Below are positions 53,182 to 62,237 of a stretch of 64,000 nt of DNA, one piece after another (the first letter of the stretch is position 1; each line of letters opens with the position of its first letter). Position numbers and translations under genes: made by a program. The DNA is from Croceibacterium xixiisoli (GTDB taxonomy: Bacteria; Pseudomonadota; Alphaproteobacteria; Sphingomonadales; Sphingomonadaceae). Under the pieces are notes generated by a model, which worked only from the letters and a program-made list of their open reading frames with translations, was not told where the DNA came from and made no database searches. Location: assembly GCF_009827305.1 (NCBI RefSeq), contig NZ_WTYJ01000001.1:992001-1056000 (forward strand). The letters run 5' to 3'.

Positions 53182-54372
53182 TTATCCGCGCGGCTGGGCG
53201 GAGGGAGCAGCGCCACCCTGGCCGGCGGGCGGCGGGCCGATGCGCTGCGGCGAGGAGGCTGGTACAGCGCGGACGGTGGCACCATCCCTGAGATTGTTGA
53301 GGCCCTGGGTGATGACCTTGTCGCCCACCTTGAGCCCTGCCGTGACGATCCAGCTGGTGCCGACCGTGCGATCGGTGCTGATCTTGCGCCGCTGAACCTT
53401 GTTGTCTGCGCCAACGACGAAGACGTAGGGCGAACCATCGAAATCGCGCAGCAGAGCGGGCTGCGGGATCAGCAGCGCGCCAGGCTGGATCGCCTGTTCG
53501 AACACCGCCCGCACGAACATGCCGGGCAGCAGCAGGCCATTGGGATTGCTGAACCGGGCGCGCAGCGTGATGCTGCCGGTATCGGGATTGACCACGACTT
53601 CGGAAAATTCGACCGTACCGGTAATCGGATAGGTGCTGCCGTCTTCCAGCAGCAGCCGCACGGTGGTGCTGCCCTGCAGCAGATCGCCACTGGCGAAGGA
53701 TTGCCGCAGCGCCGTCAGTTCGGCGCTGGATTGCTGGATATCGACGAACATTGGATCGACCCGCTGGATCACGGCCAGCGGATCGGCCTGATTGCTGCTG
53801 ACCAGCGCGCCGACCGTGGCCAGCGAGCGGCCAATGCGGCCGGTGATCGGCGCGGGAATGGTGGCAAAGCCGAGGTTGATGCGTGCGGTTTCGAGCGCGG
53901 CCTGGTTCTGGGCCACTGTTGCGCGGGCTACGCGGGCCTGGGCTGTCGCATCGGTGTAATCCTGCTGCGATACCGCTTCCATCTCTGCCAGCGGGCGCAG
54001 GCGATCGGCGCGGGTGCCGGCAGCCTCTGCATTGGCGCGGGCGCTGGCGAGATTGGCCGATGCCTGATTGACGGCAGCGCGATAGAGGCGCGCGTCCACC
54101 TGATACAGTGGCTGGCCGGCGCGAACCATGTCGCCTTCCTGAAACAGGCGTTTTTGGATCAGCCCCGTGATCTGCGGGCGCACTTCGCTTGTTTCATAGG
54201 CGACGGCGCGGCCGGGGAGAGTGGTGGTGATGGGCACATCCTGCCCCGAAACCACCACGAAGCCGACTTCGGATGCCGGTCGTTCAAACGGCTTCTCAGC
54301 CTTGGAACACGCTGCGACGAGCGCCAGGGAAACGCAAATCAGGCAATGGCGGAGCGCCCGCGGCTGGATCAT
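53182..54372 (-). CDS. RND efflux periplasmic adaptor (membrane fusion) lipoprotein
   Basis: A 396-aa protein with a lipobox (ALVAAC) at about residue 22, a lipoyl/barrel-sandwich hybrid region (VRPQITGLIQKRLFQEGDMV), an alpha-hairpin (about 95-170, ARANAEAAGTRADRLRPL), and beta-barrel and membrane-proximal domains. Typical of AcrA/MexA. Start ATG 54372. First gene of the efflux operon; the region 54373-54578 upstream should hold its promoter, but no local TetR or MarR regulator is adjacent. Confidence 0.94.
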   Translation of the reverse strand: MIQPRALRHCLICVSLALVAACSKAEKPFERPASEVGFVVVSGQDVPITTTLPGRAVAYETSEVRPQITGLIQKRLFQEGDMVRAGQPLYQVDARLYRAAVNQASANLASARANAEAAGTRADRLRPLAEMEAVSQQDYTDATAQARVARATVAQNQAALETARINLGFATIPAPITGRIGRSLATVGALVSSNQADPLAVIQRVDPMFVDIQQSSAELTALRQSFASGDLLQGSTTVRLLLEDGSTYPITGTVEFSEVVVNPDTGSITLRARFSNPNGLLLPGMFVRAVFEQAIQPGALLIPQPALLRDFDGSPYVFVVGADNKVQRRKISTDRTVGTSWIVTAGLKVGDKVITQGLNNLRDGATVRAVPASSPQRIGPPPAGQGGAAPSAQPRG

Positions 54373-54578
54373 GAATCATTCTTCTGGCTGGAGCAGCGAG
54401 GGAAGTTTCCCTGTCATTGGCAAAATGCGACATTCTCGCAACCCCGATCATCGAAGCGCGACAATCTGCGACAATTGCCCCTGCCGCCCGCAAGGCGCCC
54501 GCGCGCCCCCAATGAGGCGCCGGTATTGCTCAGCCAATCCGTATAAGTGCCAAACCGTGCTTGTGTTCCCGCTGCCGG

Positions 54579-54615
54579 AAAAAACAGCAGCCGATCCATC
54601 GCCGACCGGCTGCTG
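54579..54615 (-). terminator. Rho-independent terminator of the large TBDR gene
   Basis: On the minus strand CAGCAGCCG (54615-54607) pairs with CGGCTGCTG (54593-54585) around a 13-nt loop and is followed by six T. It lies 27 nt after the TBDR stop. Confidence 0.85.
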
Positions 54616-54642
54616 CGACAATTTAATTCAGGACATAATCAA

Positions 54643-57477
54643 TCAATAAGCCACCCGGATGCCGATGCGATAGGTCCGCCCGAGAACGTCGTAGAGCACA
54701 TTGTTGGTCGGGCCGAAGCTGGACGGGGCTACCGGCGGCGCGCGGTTGCCGATGTTGTTGATTGCGCCGAACAGTTGCACCGAGCGGTCGCCATCGCGGA
54801 TCAGATCGTATTGGGCATTGGCATTGAAATACCAATAGGCCTTGATCCGGTTGAGATTGACGCTGTTCGGATCGTTGTTGATGTGCCCTTCCTGCAGCGG
54901 CCCGAGCTTGGTGTTGTCGATATAACCGCCGGAGATGTAGCGAGCCTGCACTTCGCCGGAAAACGGCCCGGTGGAATAGCGGGCGGAGGTGTTAACCTGC
55001 CAGTTCGGCACGCCGGAGGGCTGAGAGGTCGGGGCGCCGTTCTGGCCGGCCCGGTCGATGCCCCGGCCGGTGACATCGACTGTGGTCAGATCCATGACAT
55101 GCGTCGCCAGCGAGCGCAGGGTCAGATCGCCGCCGCCCAGCGCGGTGCGATAGAGCAGTTCGATGTCCAGCCCGCGCGTCTTGATGTTGTTGACGTTCTG
55201 GTTGACGTTGGTGATTGAAACGATCGCATCGTCTTCATCGCGCACGACATTGGCGCACATGGCGGCGACGCCCTGGGCGCAGAGATTGACGATGATCTGC
55301 GAGCCGTAGGTTGCAATCGCGCCTTCCAGATTGATGTCGTAATAATCGACCGACAGTTGCAGCCCGTTCAGCCCGGCAAAATCGGGCGAGAACACACCGC
55401 CAATGGTCAGCGTGTTGGCAATTTCCGGCACCAGATTGGCATTGCCCCCCAGGATCGAGAGCGGCAGCACGAAGGCGCCACCGTTTTCGGGATCGGTGAC
55501 CGTCTGGAAGGATGTGGAACGCGGCGCGTAGAGTTCGAAGATATTGGGCGCGCGAATGTCGCGCGACCGCGTCACGCGCAGCCGTAACTGGTCGACGGGT
55601 TCCCATGTGGCGCCCAGTTTCCAACTGGTGACCGATCCGCTGACGCTGTAATCGGTCAGGCGGATCGCGCCGTTGAGATCGAGCGATCGGGCGAAGGATG
55701 CGTCCCGCGCCAGCGGCACGCCGACTTCCAGGAAGCCTTCCTTCACATTCATCTTGCCGCTGATCGCCGCGCCGCCGCTGACGTAGAAGTTCAGCGCGGC
55801 CGAAATCGGATCGGCGGTGCCGCTGGCGATATCTTCACGATATTCTCCGCCCAGGGCGATGGCGACCGGGCCGGCCCAGGTGCTGAAGGGTTCGCCCGAA
55901 ATCTGCGCCGCCGCCACATGCTGCGTCAGATGCGTGTCCTGCAGCGCCGTGCCGAAGGAATAGGATACGGCGTTCGGATCGTAATTGCCGGCCCCGAACA
56001 GGTTGAGCGGAATGCAGCCATTGGTCGGATTGGTGAGGGTGGAGCGGCAGACGATATCGCCATTGTCGTCGAACACGGCATCGACCGCGCGGGTGTAATT
56101 GCTGTTGATGCGGTTGTTGGCGACAGCCTGGTGATAATTGGTGCGGCCATATTGGTAATAGGCTTCCCATTTCCAGGTTCCGCCAAACTGCCCGTTCAAC
56201 CCGCCGACGGCGCGATAGGTTTCACGATCGACGGTCATCCGCGTGGGGCCGAAGTCATTGCCGATCCGCCCGAAGGTGAAGCTGGTCAGCCCATTGGCGT
56301 CCATCAGATCCTGCACCTCGTCCGACAGATAGGCATTGTCGCGGCGGATGGTGATATTGCCGAGATCGCGGACCTGGGCGCCCAGTTGGCTGGCCTTGAC
56401 CTTGGCGTAGGAGCCTTCGGCGAAGAAAGTAACGTTGTCGGTCAGATCATATTCGAGATGGGCCATCCCGGAATAGCGCGTGACCGGCGCAACCAGCGAA
56501 TAATGCTGGAAGAACGGATTGCGTTCATCGCCGCCGCCGATCTGGTAGATGCCGGCGCCGTAATAGGTGCCGTAATCATGCTGCCGGGTCGTGCCGTCGG
56601 GGTTGAATTCCAGCCCCCGCAACGGGCCGGAGGTGATGATACCATTGTCGGTGGCGGTGGCCGTCCGCACGCCGGGGACGATCAACGAAGCAGGCAGGCC
56701 GTTGACGGCGAAGGCGGGGTTGGTGACGGGACCGTAGTTTTCCGCGCACCAGGCGCGGGTGTAGCAATCGCCGGTGCCCTTGTTTTCATTGTATTCGCCA
56801 CCGATGATGAAGCGGCCACGATCCCCGCCGAAGCTGGTGCCGAAGGCGAGCGAGGCGGTGTATTCTTCCGCGTCCCCTTCATCCGTCTGGCCATATTGCG
56901 CGCTGGCGCGCAGGCCTTCGAGCCGGGTGTTGAGGATCAAATTGACCACGCCGGCTACGGCATCGGAACCATAGGCCGCCGATGCGCCGCCGGTGACGAC
57001 TTCGGTCCGGGCGATCAGCGAGGTCGGAATGGTGTTGAGATCGACCGTGTTGGCCGGGGTGAAGGAACCGCCCTGAACGGTCGAGGCCACGACCCGGCGG
57101 CCATCGACCAGCACCAGCGTGCGATTGGCGCCCAGCCCGCGCAGGTCGGCGGTGGCGGCGCCCAGATTGCTGCCGAAAATGGCGCTGGTGGCGGCGGTGC
57201 TCTGTGCGCGGAAGGCCGGAATCTGGTTCAGCACTTCGGAAACATTGGGCGCGGCGCGGCGAGCGATTTCATCGGCGCCCATCACGGTTACGGGGGTGGG
57301 GGCGTTGAAGCCGGAAGCCGACAGGCGGGAACCGGTGACCACGATTGGCTGTTCGCCGGATTGCTCGTCTGCCTGGGGCTGTGGCGTCTCCTGCGCCAGA
57401 ACCGGTTGCGCCAGCAGATTGGCGGCTGCGACCAGCAACGACACACGAACGGCGGTACGACCGCTAAAGCGGGGCAT
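54643..57477 (-). CDS. TonB-dependent receptor (large, carbohydrate/oligomer type)
   Basis: A 944-aa receptor. ATG 57477 is preceded by GGGAGAGAGAT. The signal peptide runs through LLAQPVLAQE. Plug: PIVVTGSRLSASGFNAPTPVT, VSEVLNQIPAF, DLRGLGANRTLVLVDGRRVV. The plug loop with LVLVDGRRVV and VDLNTIPTSLI resembles the receptors of the CirA/oligosaccharide-type TBDR group common in sphingomonads. The barrel ends YRIGIRVAY with the terminal Tyr. No regulator or degradative gene is adjacent; the RND operon lies downstream on the same strand with its own promoter region. Confidence 0.92.
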   Translation of the reverse strand: MPRFSGRTAVRVSLLVAAANLLAQPVLAQETPQPQADEQSGEQPIVVTGSRLSASGFNAPTPVTVMGADEIARRAAPNVSEVLNQIPAFRAQSTAATSAIFGSNLGAATADLRGLGANRTLVLVDGRRVVASTVQGGSFTPANTVDLNTIPTSLIARTEVVTGGASAAYGSDAVAGVVNLILNTRLEGLRASAQYGQTDEGDAEEYTASLAFGTSFGGDRGRFIIGGEYNENKGTGDCYTRAWCAENYGPVTNPAFAVNGLPASLIVPGVRTATATDNGIITSGPLRGLEFNPDGTTRQHDYGTYYGAGIYQIGGGDERNPFFQHYSLVAPVTRYSGMAHLEYDLTDNVTFFAEGSYAKVKASQLGAQVRDLGNITIRRDNAYLSDEVQDLMDANGLTSFTFGRIGNDFGPTRMTVDRETYRAVGGLNGQFGGTWKWEAYYQYGRTNYHQAVANNRINSNYTRAVDAVFDDNGDIVCRSTLTNPTNGCIPLNLFGAGNYDPNAVSYSFGTALQDTHLTQHVAAAQISGEPFSTWAGPVAIALGGEYREDIASGTADPISAALNFYVSGGAAISGKMNVKEGFLEVGVPLARDASFARSLDLNGAIRLTDYSVSGSVTSWKLGATWEPVDQLRLRVTRSRDIRAPNIFELYAPRSTSFQTVTDPENGGAFVLPLSILGGNANLVPEIANTLTIGGVFSPDFAGLNGLQLSVDYYDINLEGAIATYGSQIIVNLCAQGVAAMCANVVRDEDDAIVSITNVNQNVNNIKTRGLDIELLYRTALGGGDLTLRSLATHVMDLTTVDVTGRGIDRAGQNGAPTSQPSGVPNWQVNTSARYSTGPFSGEVQARYISGGYIDNTKLGPLQEGHINNDPNSVNLNRIKAYWYFNANAQYDLIRDGDRSVQLFGAINNIGNRAPPVAPSSFGPTNNVLYDVLGRTYRIGIRVAY

Positions 57478-57615
57478 ATCTCTCTCCCTGTGATCCGCCA
57501 TTTTTGGCGTTTGCAATAAGGGTACCCTCACGCGAGTGGTTGTCAATCCTAACGGCTGTTACAAAGCCAACAAACAAAAGGCGCAATAGCGGGTTTTAAT
57601 CGATAGGATGGGAAC

Positions 57616-58059
57616 ATGTATTCCTTCCTCGACCAGTCACCCGATCGTCTGACCGGCGGCAGCCATTTCATCCTCTGGGCCATGCGCGGCTGGGTGATGG
57701 CGGTGATGAAGGAAAAATGCCCGGCGGCCAGCCTGCTGCAGCCCTTCACCCGCATGGGCATGCGGACCGTGCTGTCGGATTTTCATCAGCTGATGTACAC
57801 CGTCAATCACCGGGGCCAGCGGCGCATGACCTTTGGTGATAGCGGACACGGCACCATCACGGAAATCGAAGCGATCTTCCTGGCGCTCTGGGCCGACATG
57901 GCCGAAGGGGAAGAGGATCGCGCGCGCGAGGTGCTGCATCTGCTGATCGTGGACGACAAGGTGGAAGAGGTGTTCACCAGGCTCAAGCGCGTCGTCTGCC
58001 ACATGGAAACGATCAATTTCGCTCCCAATCGGGTGCTGCAATCGCTCCCCGCCGGTTGA
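57616..58059 (+). CDS. Hypothetical protein
   Basis: A 147-aa protein beginning MYSFLDQSPDRLTGGSHFIL. It is soluble, helix-rich, with a conserved-looking HHLTG-type core near GSHFILWAMRGWVMAV and a C-terminal RLKRVVCHMETINFAP. I recognise no domain. The ATG follows the short gap 57478-57615, which holds the divergent TBDR control region. No close downstream partner (113 nt to the pirin gene). Confidence 0.7.
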   Translation: MYSFLDQSPDRLTGGSHFILWAMRGWVMAVMKEKCPAASLLQPFTRMGMRTVLSDFHQLMYTVNHRGQRRMTFGDSGHGTITEIEAIFLALWADMAEGEEDRAREVLHLLIVDDKVEEVFTRLKRVVCHMETINFAPNRVLQSLPAG

Positions 58060-58172
58060 GCCGATCCGGCTTTTCCCGCGGGTCAGCTGCAGAAAGCCCT
58101 TGCCCCCGCCGCGATCATCCCGACATGGGGGCGGCGGCCGGATGGTCGCCTGGCCTATGCGGGAAGAATGGG

Positions 58173-59228
58173 ATGGCAGATGTTGTTTTGCGGAGCGATC
58201 CGCTCGGGCAGCCTTGGGCGGGAACCGATCCTTTCCTGTTCTGCGTCTATCATCAGGATGATTTTCCGGCGGCGGACGGTGCGCAGGGCGTTGATCCCAG
58301 CCATTTGACCGGGCGCGCGATGGGCCAGGATTTCAGCGGGCGCGACGGGTTCAGCATGTATCACGGCACCCGGGTACCGGGCTTCCCGGCGCATCCGCAT
58401 CGCGGTTTCGAAACCGTCACCATCGTCAATGAGGGCGTGGTCGATCATGCAGATTCGCTGGGCGCTGCTGCCCGTTATGGCGATGGCGATGTCCAATGGC
58501 TGACGGCGGGGCACGGGGTCATGCATTCGGAAATGTTCCCGCTGCGCAGCAGGCAGGGGCCCAACCCGCTCGATCTCTATCAAATCTGGCTCAACCTGCC
58601 GCCGCAGGACAAGATGGCCGATCCCGCCTTTGTGGTGCAGTGGGCCGATGATGTGCCGGTCTATCGCGTGACCAGCGCGGCCGGGGCGGTGGCGGCGGTG
58701 CGGATCGTTGCCGGCGATTATCGGCCGCAGGAAGGGGCGGATCGGGCCCCGCTCGAGGCGCTCCCCGCCACGCCGAAATCCTGGTCCGGCCGGGCCGAGG
58801 GCGATGTCGCCATCTGGCAGATATCGCTGGAACCGGGCGCGGCGATAACGCTGCCCCCGGCGATGCGGGCGGATGCACGGCGCAATCTCTATTTTCATCA
58901 GGGCGATCGGCTGGACATCGCCGGCGTCAGCCAGGCAGGCGGGCGGCTGATTGCCGTGGTTGCCGATGCCGCCATGCCGATCGTCAACAGCGGACAGGAA
59001 AGCGCCCGCATCCTGTTGCTTCAGGGGGTGCCGATCGGGGCCCCGGTGGTGGCGCATGGCCCCTTCGTGATGAATACGGCGCAGGAAATCGAACAGGCCA
59101 TCCGCGATTTTCACCAGACCCAGTTTGGTGGCTGGCCATGGGGCGCGGCCGGTCCGGTTCACCCTGATGGCCAGCCACGCTTCGCGCTGCCGCCTGGTGC
59201 CGCAGAGCCCGAACTGCCCCCAGCCTGA
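58173..59228 (+). CDS. Pirin family protein
   Basis: A 351-aa bicupin. The N-terminal cupin has the pirin metal ligands HPHRGFET (His74, His76) and GHGVMHSEM (His118, Glu120). The C-terminal cupin is less conserved. Pirins can be Fe-dependent quercetinases or redox-sensing regulators; which applies here is not visible. ATG 58173 has GGGAAGAATGGG upstream; the open frame starts at 58056. Length is longer than typical (about 290), with extra residues at the C-terminus. Confidence 0.9.
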   Translation: MADVVLRSDPLGQPWAGTDPFLFCVYHQDDFPAADGAQGVDPSHLTGRAMGQDFSGRDGFSMYHGTRVPGFPAHPHRGFETVTIVNEGVVDHADSLGAAARYGDGDVQWLTAGHGVMHSEMFPLRSRQGPNPLDLYQIWLNLPPQDKMADPAFVVQWADDVPVYRVTSAAGAVAAVRIVAGDYRPQEGADRAPLEALPATPKSWSGRAEGDVAIWQISLEPGAAITLPPAMRADARRNLYFHQGDRLDIAGVSQAGGRLIAVVADAAMPIVNSGQESARILLLQGVPIGAPVVAHGPFVMNTAQEIEQAIRDFHQTQFGGWPWGAAGPVHPDGQPRFALPPGAAEPELPPA

Positions 59229-59248
59229 CCCGCGCTTCCCGCTGGCGA

Positions 59249-59806
59249 TTACATCGCCAAGCGGTAATCCGCATCCATGGATGGGCCAATGCGCGGCGGC
59301 TGGAACGGGCAACGGCCCTGCCGTTCTAGATCCAGCGCCATCAGAAAACGGATGTCATCGGTCAGCGTGCGCAAGACACTGCGGGCGGCCCAGAGCAGTG
59401 CGCCGGGCAGACCATGCGGAATCATGTGATCGGTGGCGATGGTGCCGGTCGTGGCCGATTGGCGCAGGGTTGCCAGCAGGGCGATTTCGTCGGGCGCGAG
59501 CAGGCTGGTATCATTGCTGGCATGCACAAGCGGGCGGCCGATGCAGGCTTCGGTCAGGCTGAAATAGCTGTCGCAGGCTGGAACCCATTCGGGGGTGTCC
59601 GTCGCGGTTGTATCCAGCGCGAACATGGCCGGCAGCGGATTTTCCCCGCGCCTGCGTGCGCTGGCCCAGCCACGGAACAGCTTGATGAAGGAACGAACCC
59701 TGGCAGGTGCATCCTGCCCCAGCATCGCATGCAGGGGCTGGTCGCGCTTGTCCGCATCCTTGACAATGCAGAGCTGCGGCCATTGTCGGGGGCCGACGAC
59801 ATTCAT
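59249..59806 (-). CDS. Hypothetical protein
   Basis: A 185-aa protein starting MNVVGPRQWPQLCIVKDADK (ATG 59806; the frame is open to 59959 and another start cannot be excluded). It is soluble, with a helical C-terminal half (LLWAARSVLRTLTDDIRFLM). No domain recognised. It ends 20 nt after the pirin stop, convergent. Confidence 0.55.
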   Translation of the reverse strand: MNVVGPRQWPQLCIVKDADKRDQPLHAMLGQDAPARVRSFIKLFRGWASARRRGENPLPAMFALDTTATDTPEWVPACDSYFSLTEACIGRPLVHASNDTSLLAPDEIALLATLRQSATTGTIATDHMIPHGLPGALLWAARSVLRTLTDDIRFLMALDLERQGRCPFQPPRIGPSMDADYRLAM

Positions 59807-60224
59807 AAATAGGTTCCAGGTGTATCTATCGGGCGGGTGCAGGCCGAAGCGCGCAGGGCGCGGGCCAGACCGGCACAGGCAGGCAGGGCAATGCGGGTGA
59901 AAGCGTGCGGGCTTACGGTCTGGCAGTGCCAGGCTGTTGGGCGCTCGGTGGGTTTCCAATGGGCCGACATCGCTCTCTCTTTTGTGCTATTGCGAATAAC
60001 TTGCAAATACTGTGTTCCTCCAGGAGGGCGTTGTCAAGCCTTCTGCCGGTCGCAAATGGCACGCGTGTGAAAACACCCGGAATTGCCCGGTGTTCCTGTG
60101 ATAAAAGGGGAATTTTTCACAGTGCATGAGGGGCCATAGGTGTGAATCGGCCCGCCACGGGCAATCATGGCGCGATCAGCCAGAGGCTCTCGGGCCGCGT
60201 GTCAGGCCCGCGCGCATGGAGCGA

Positions 60225-60260
60225 TTTTCAAGCAGGCGGAAACACCTGCTGGCTTGAAAA
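60225..60260. repeat. AT-flanked inverted repeat in the gene-free region
   Basis: TTTTCAAGC (60225-60233) and GCTTGAAAA (60252-60260) are exact complements. A bulged alternative with AGCAGG/CCTGCT extends the stem to 12 bp. T/A-tracts on both sides would suit termination on either strand. Confidence 0.55.
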
Positions 60261-60275
60261 CCGCGGCCACCGACG

Positions 60276-60315
60276 AAAAGAGAGGGGCGATCCGATGCAA
60301 TCGGATCGCCCCTCT
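60276..60315 (-). terminator. Terminator of the MarR gene
   Basis: AGAGGGGCGATCCGAT (60281-60296) and ATCGGATCGCCCCTCT (60300-60315) form a perfect 16-bp stem with a GCA loop. On the minus strand it is followed by CTTTTC, 48 nt after the MarR stop. Confidence 0.85.
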
Positions 60316-60362
60316 ATGATGCAGCTTGCAGTGCATTCCGGCGTGCGGGCGCCGGGGCAGGC

Positions 60363-60908
60363 TCAGTCTTCGCTGAGCCGCATCTCTTCTTCCAGCAGCA
60401 GATCGGCCCGCCGGATCATCAATTCGACCGCGCGTTTGACGATTTCATGCTCTTCGGCCGGAATATCCCGCACCAGTTCGGCATCGCGTTCCACCGCCAG
60501 CTGGACCATCCGGGCATGGAGTTCGCGGCCTTCGTCGGTCAGGTCGATTTCGATTTCGGGGCCGCCGGGCTTGCGCTGGCGCGACAACAGGCCGCGTTCG
60601 ACCATGGCCTTCACCGCGCGGCTCAACTGGCCCCGGTCCTTCAGCACCTTTTCTGACAGGCCATTGAGCGACAGCGGCGCAAACTCGCCGACATAGACCA
60701 TGATCCGCCATTCGGTTTCCAGCAGGCCGAAACGACGCCGCTGCGCCAGAATGCCGCTGCGCCGCATCAGGCCGAACAGCATGATCATCCGCATGGTCAG
60801 CAGTCCGGCCAGCGGAGTGGTCCGTTCGCTGCGGATGTCATTCATCACGCGCAACCGGCTTTCCTGATTGGCCAGTTCGGTTTCTGCCGAAGATTTCACC
60901 TTGCTCAA
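60363..60908 (-). CDS. MarR family transcriptional regulator
   Basis: A 181-aa winged-helix regulator. Residues about 35-150 contain the dimerisation helix and a wHTH: FAPLSLNGLSEKVLKDRGQLSRAVKAMVERGLL (in pieces: SEKVLKDRGQLSRAV is the recognition helix), wing KPGGPEIEIDLTDEGREL. The TTG at 60908 is chosen because GGAGGT lies 4 nt before it; the frame is open to 60980. MarR proteins repress nearby genes until a small aromatic ligand binds. It lies 149 nt after the last gene of the secreted-protein operon, and a 15-bp palindrome sits between them. Confidence 0.85.
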   Translation of the reverse strand: MSKVKSSAETELANQESRLRVMNDIRSERTTPLAGLLTMRMIMLFGLMRRSGILAQRRRFGLLETEWRIMVYVGEFAPLSLNGLSEKVLKDRGQLSRAVKAMVERGLLSRQRKPGGPEIEIDLTDEGRELHARMVQLAVERDAELVRDIPAEEHEIVKRAVELMIRRADLLLEEEMRLSED

Positions 60909-61043
60909 CGCGACCTCCAGACCGGCTACCGGTCCGTCAAGGGCGACGGCCGATGCCAGAGAGCTATTCCACAGTGTCAAACTGCTCGGCAGGCTCTCTA
61001 GCGATCTGCGCGCGCTTGGCTAGGGCGTCGGTGTCGGATGCTC

Positions 61044-61058
61044 GTTTGTGGCACAAAC
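61044..61058. promoter_or_regulatory. 15-bp palindrome, candidate MarR operator
   Basis: GTTTGTG-G-CACAAAC is a perfect 7+1+7 palindrome of the size bound by MarR dimers. On the minus strand a TTGACT (-35-like) lies just before it, so it would overlap a MarR promoter. Its first bases also form the end of the upstream gene. Confidence 0.5.
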
Positions 61059-61846
61059 TAGTCAAATACGGTTTCCCCATCGGCGTTGACGGGATTGCGA
61101 TCGTTTTCCGAACATTGGAATTCGATCAGGCTGCCATAGCGGTCGCGTCGATAGGTCACCCGGGTTTCGAAAGGGGCGGCCAGCGCCTCGGGATCTTCCA
61201 TCCGCATGTCGTTGATCAGCACGTCGGGATTGTCGGGCGACAGGCGGATCCGTTCGATCAGCACGAATTGCGGAGAATGGAACACGCCGGCCTCGATCTC
61301 CAGGTCATCGAGAATGCCGCGCGTTTCCACCACCAGCGTATCGCCCTCCCAATGGCCCACGGCATCGCCCATAAAGGTGGGATCGGGATCAATCTGATGC
61401 TTGCGCCCATCGGTCCAAACGGTGCGGGTTTGCATCCATGCTTCCTGATTGATGGTGACCCTGCCAGGCGAAAAGATGAACTCATAAGGGTATTGGGCCA
61501 GTTGCATGATCCGCGGCATGCCGGGCGGGCTGCAATTGGATCGGGTGCGGGTGACGACACCGTGGTTGGCGCGCGCTTCGACCAACCATTCATCATAGCG
61601 TTGCTTGTATTCGCCGTTCAGTTGCGGCTGCGCGGGGGCAGGGCCGGTGCCGGGCGGGGGGCGCTGGAGGAACCAGATGCCGCCCCAGTCAGGCAGGCGA
61701 TCGAGCTCGGCGTACCGCCCCTTGGGATTGGCCGCCCCCTGACCCGGCTCGACACCTTCTGGCGGGGGGGAGGCGGGGGGCTGCTGGGCCTGGGCTGGCA
61801 GGCCGATCACCAGCAGGGCGGCGGCGAGGGCGATGGTCCGCCGCAT
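61058..61846 (-). CDS. Secreted protein of the DUF6152-linked operon (CxPPGMP/GDTLVV family)
   Basis: A 262-aa protein with a Sec signal peptide (LLVIGLPAQAQ) and a Pro-rich linker (about 20-45). Core motifs: NCSPPGMPRIM (Cys105, Met110, Met114) and GHWEGDTLVVETRG near 164-177. The same motifs occur at CYPPGMPMLM and GKWDGDTLVV in the first gene of this operon, so the two are distant paralogs. No enzymatic family is known to me. The Cys/Met cluster could bind a metal. The ATG lies just after the stop of the DUF6152 gene (1 nt). Ends directly at the palindrome. Confidence 0.7.
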   Translation of the reverse strand: MRRTIALAAALLVIGLPAQAQQPPASPPPEGVEPGQGAANPKGRYAELDRLPDWGGIWFLQRPPPGTGPAPAQPQLNGEYKQRYDEWLVEARANHGVVTRTRSNCSPPGMPRIMQLAQYPYEFIFSPGRVTINQEAWMQTRTVWTDGRKHQIDPDPTFMGDAVGHWEGDTLVVETRGILDDLEIEAGVFHSPQFVLIERIRLSPDNPDVLINDMRMEDPEALAAPFETRVTYRRDRYGSLIEFQCSENDRNPVNADGETVFD

Positions 61847-61847
61847 G

Positions 61848-62222
61848 TCAGTTCACGGTTCCCAGCGTCTTGCCATCGGCAAAGCGCACTCCGGAATAGC
61901 TGCCCCCGCGTGCGCCACTGCGCAACGGATGGACATAGAGCGTGACCCGGTCACCTGGCTTGAGCGAGTTGCGCTTCCATCCTTCCTGAACCAGATTGTT
62001 CGGGCTGGTCATTTCGATGGCCCATTGCTCGCTGCCATTGGGAGTGGCGACCTTGATGTCGATGAAGGCATGCGGGTTCTGCCATTTGAAGCGCACCACT
62101 TCGGCATTCATCGCCACGGTCTTGTTCATGTCGAACATCGAATAGCTGTGATGCGCAAGCACGGGGGTGGAGAGCAGGGCCAGACCGGCGGCGGCGATGG
62201 TCATCTTGCTGGAATTCTTCAT
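61848..62222 (-). CDS. DUF6152 family secreted protein
   Basis: A 124-aa protein with a signal peptide ending PVLA, so the mature chain should start HHSYSMFD (His24, His25). DUF6152 core: VRFKWQNPHAFIDI with His51, EMTSPNNLVQEGW, LKPGDRVTLYVHPLRSG, and the ending KTLGTVN. ATG 62222 has GAAGGAGG upstream; a longer start at 62237 lacks this. Likely a small periplasmic beta-sandwich protein, function unknown. Paralog of the next gene upstream. Confidence 0.88.
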   Translation of the reverse strand: MKNSSKMTIAAAGLALLSTPVLAHHSYSMFDMNKTVAMNAEVVRFKWQNPHAFIDIKVATPNGSEQWAIEMTSPNNLVQEGWKRNSLKPGDRVTLYVHPLRSGARGGSYSGVRFADGKTLGTVN

Positions 62223-62237
62223 TGTCGCCTCCTTCAA

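Larger units (their letters stand above)
59807..60362. other. 556-nt region without a convincing gene
   Basis: No long frame with a believable RBS or composition was found. The region contains the promoter side of the 59806 gene and two inverted repeats (60225-60260 and 60281-60315), the second being the MarR terminator. A structured small RNA in the middle is possible but unsupported. Confidence 0.5.

Noticed and set aside
55918-57519. 533-codon plus-strand frame opposite the large TBDR
   Set aside because: Low-complexity Gly/Ala/Asp composition and no family motif; TBDR markers are on the minus strand.
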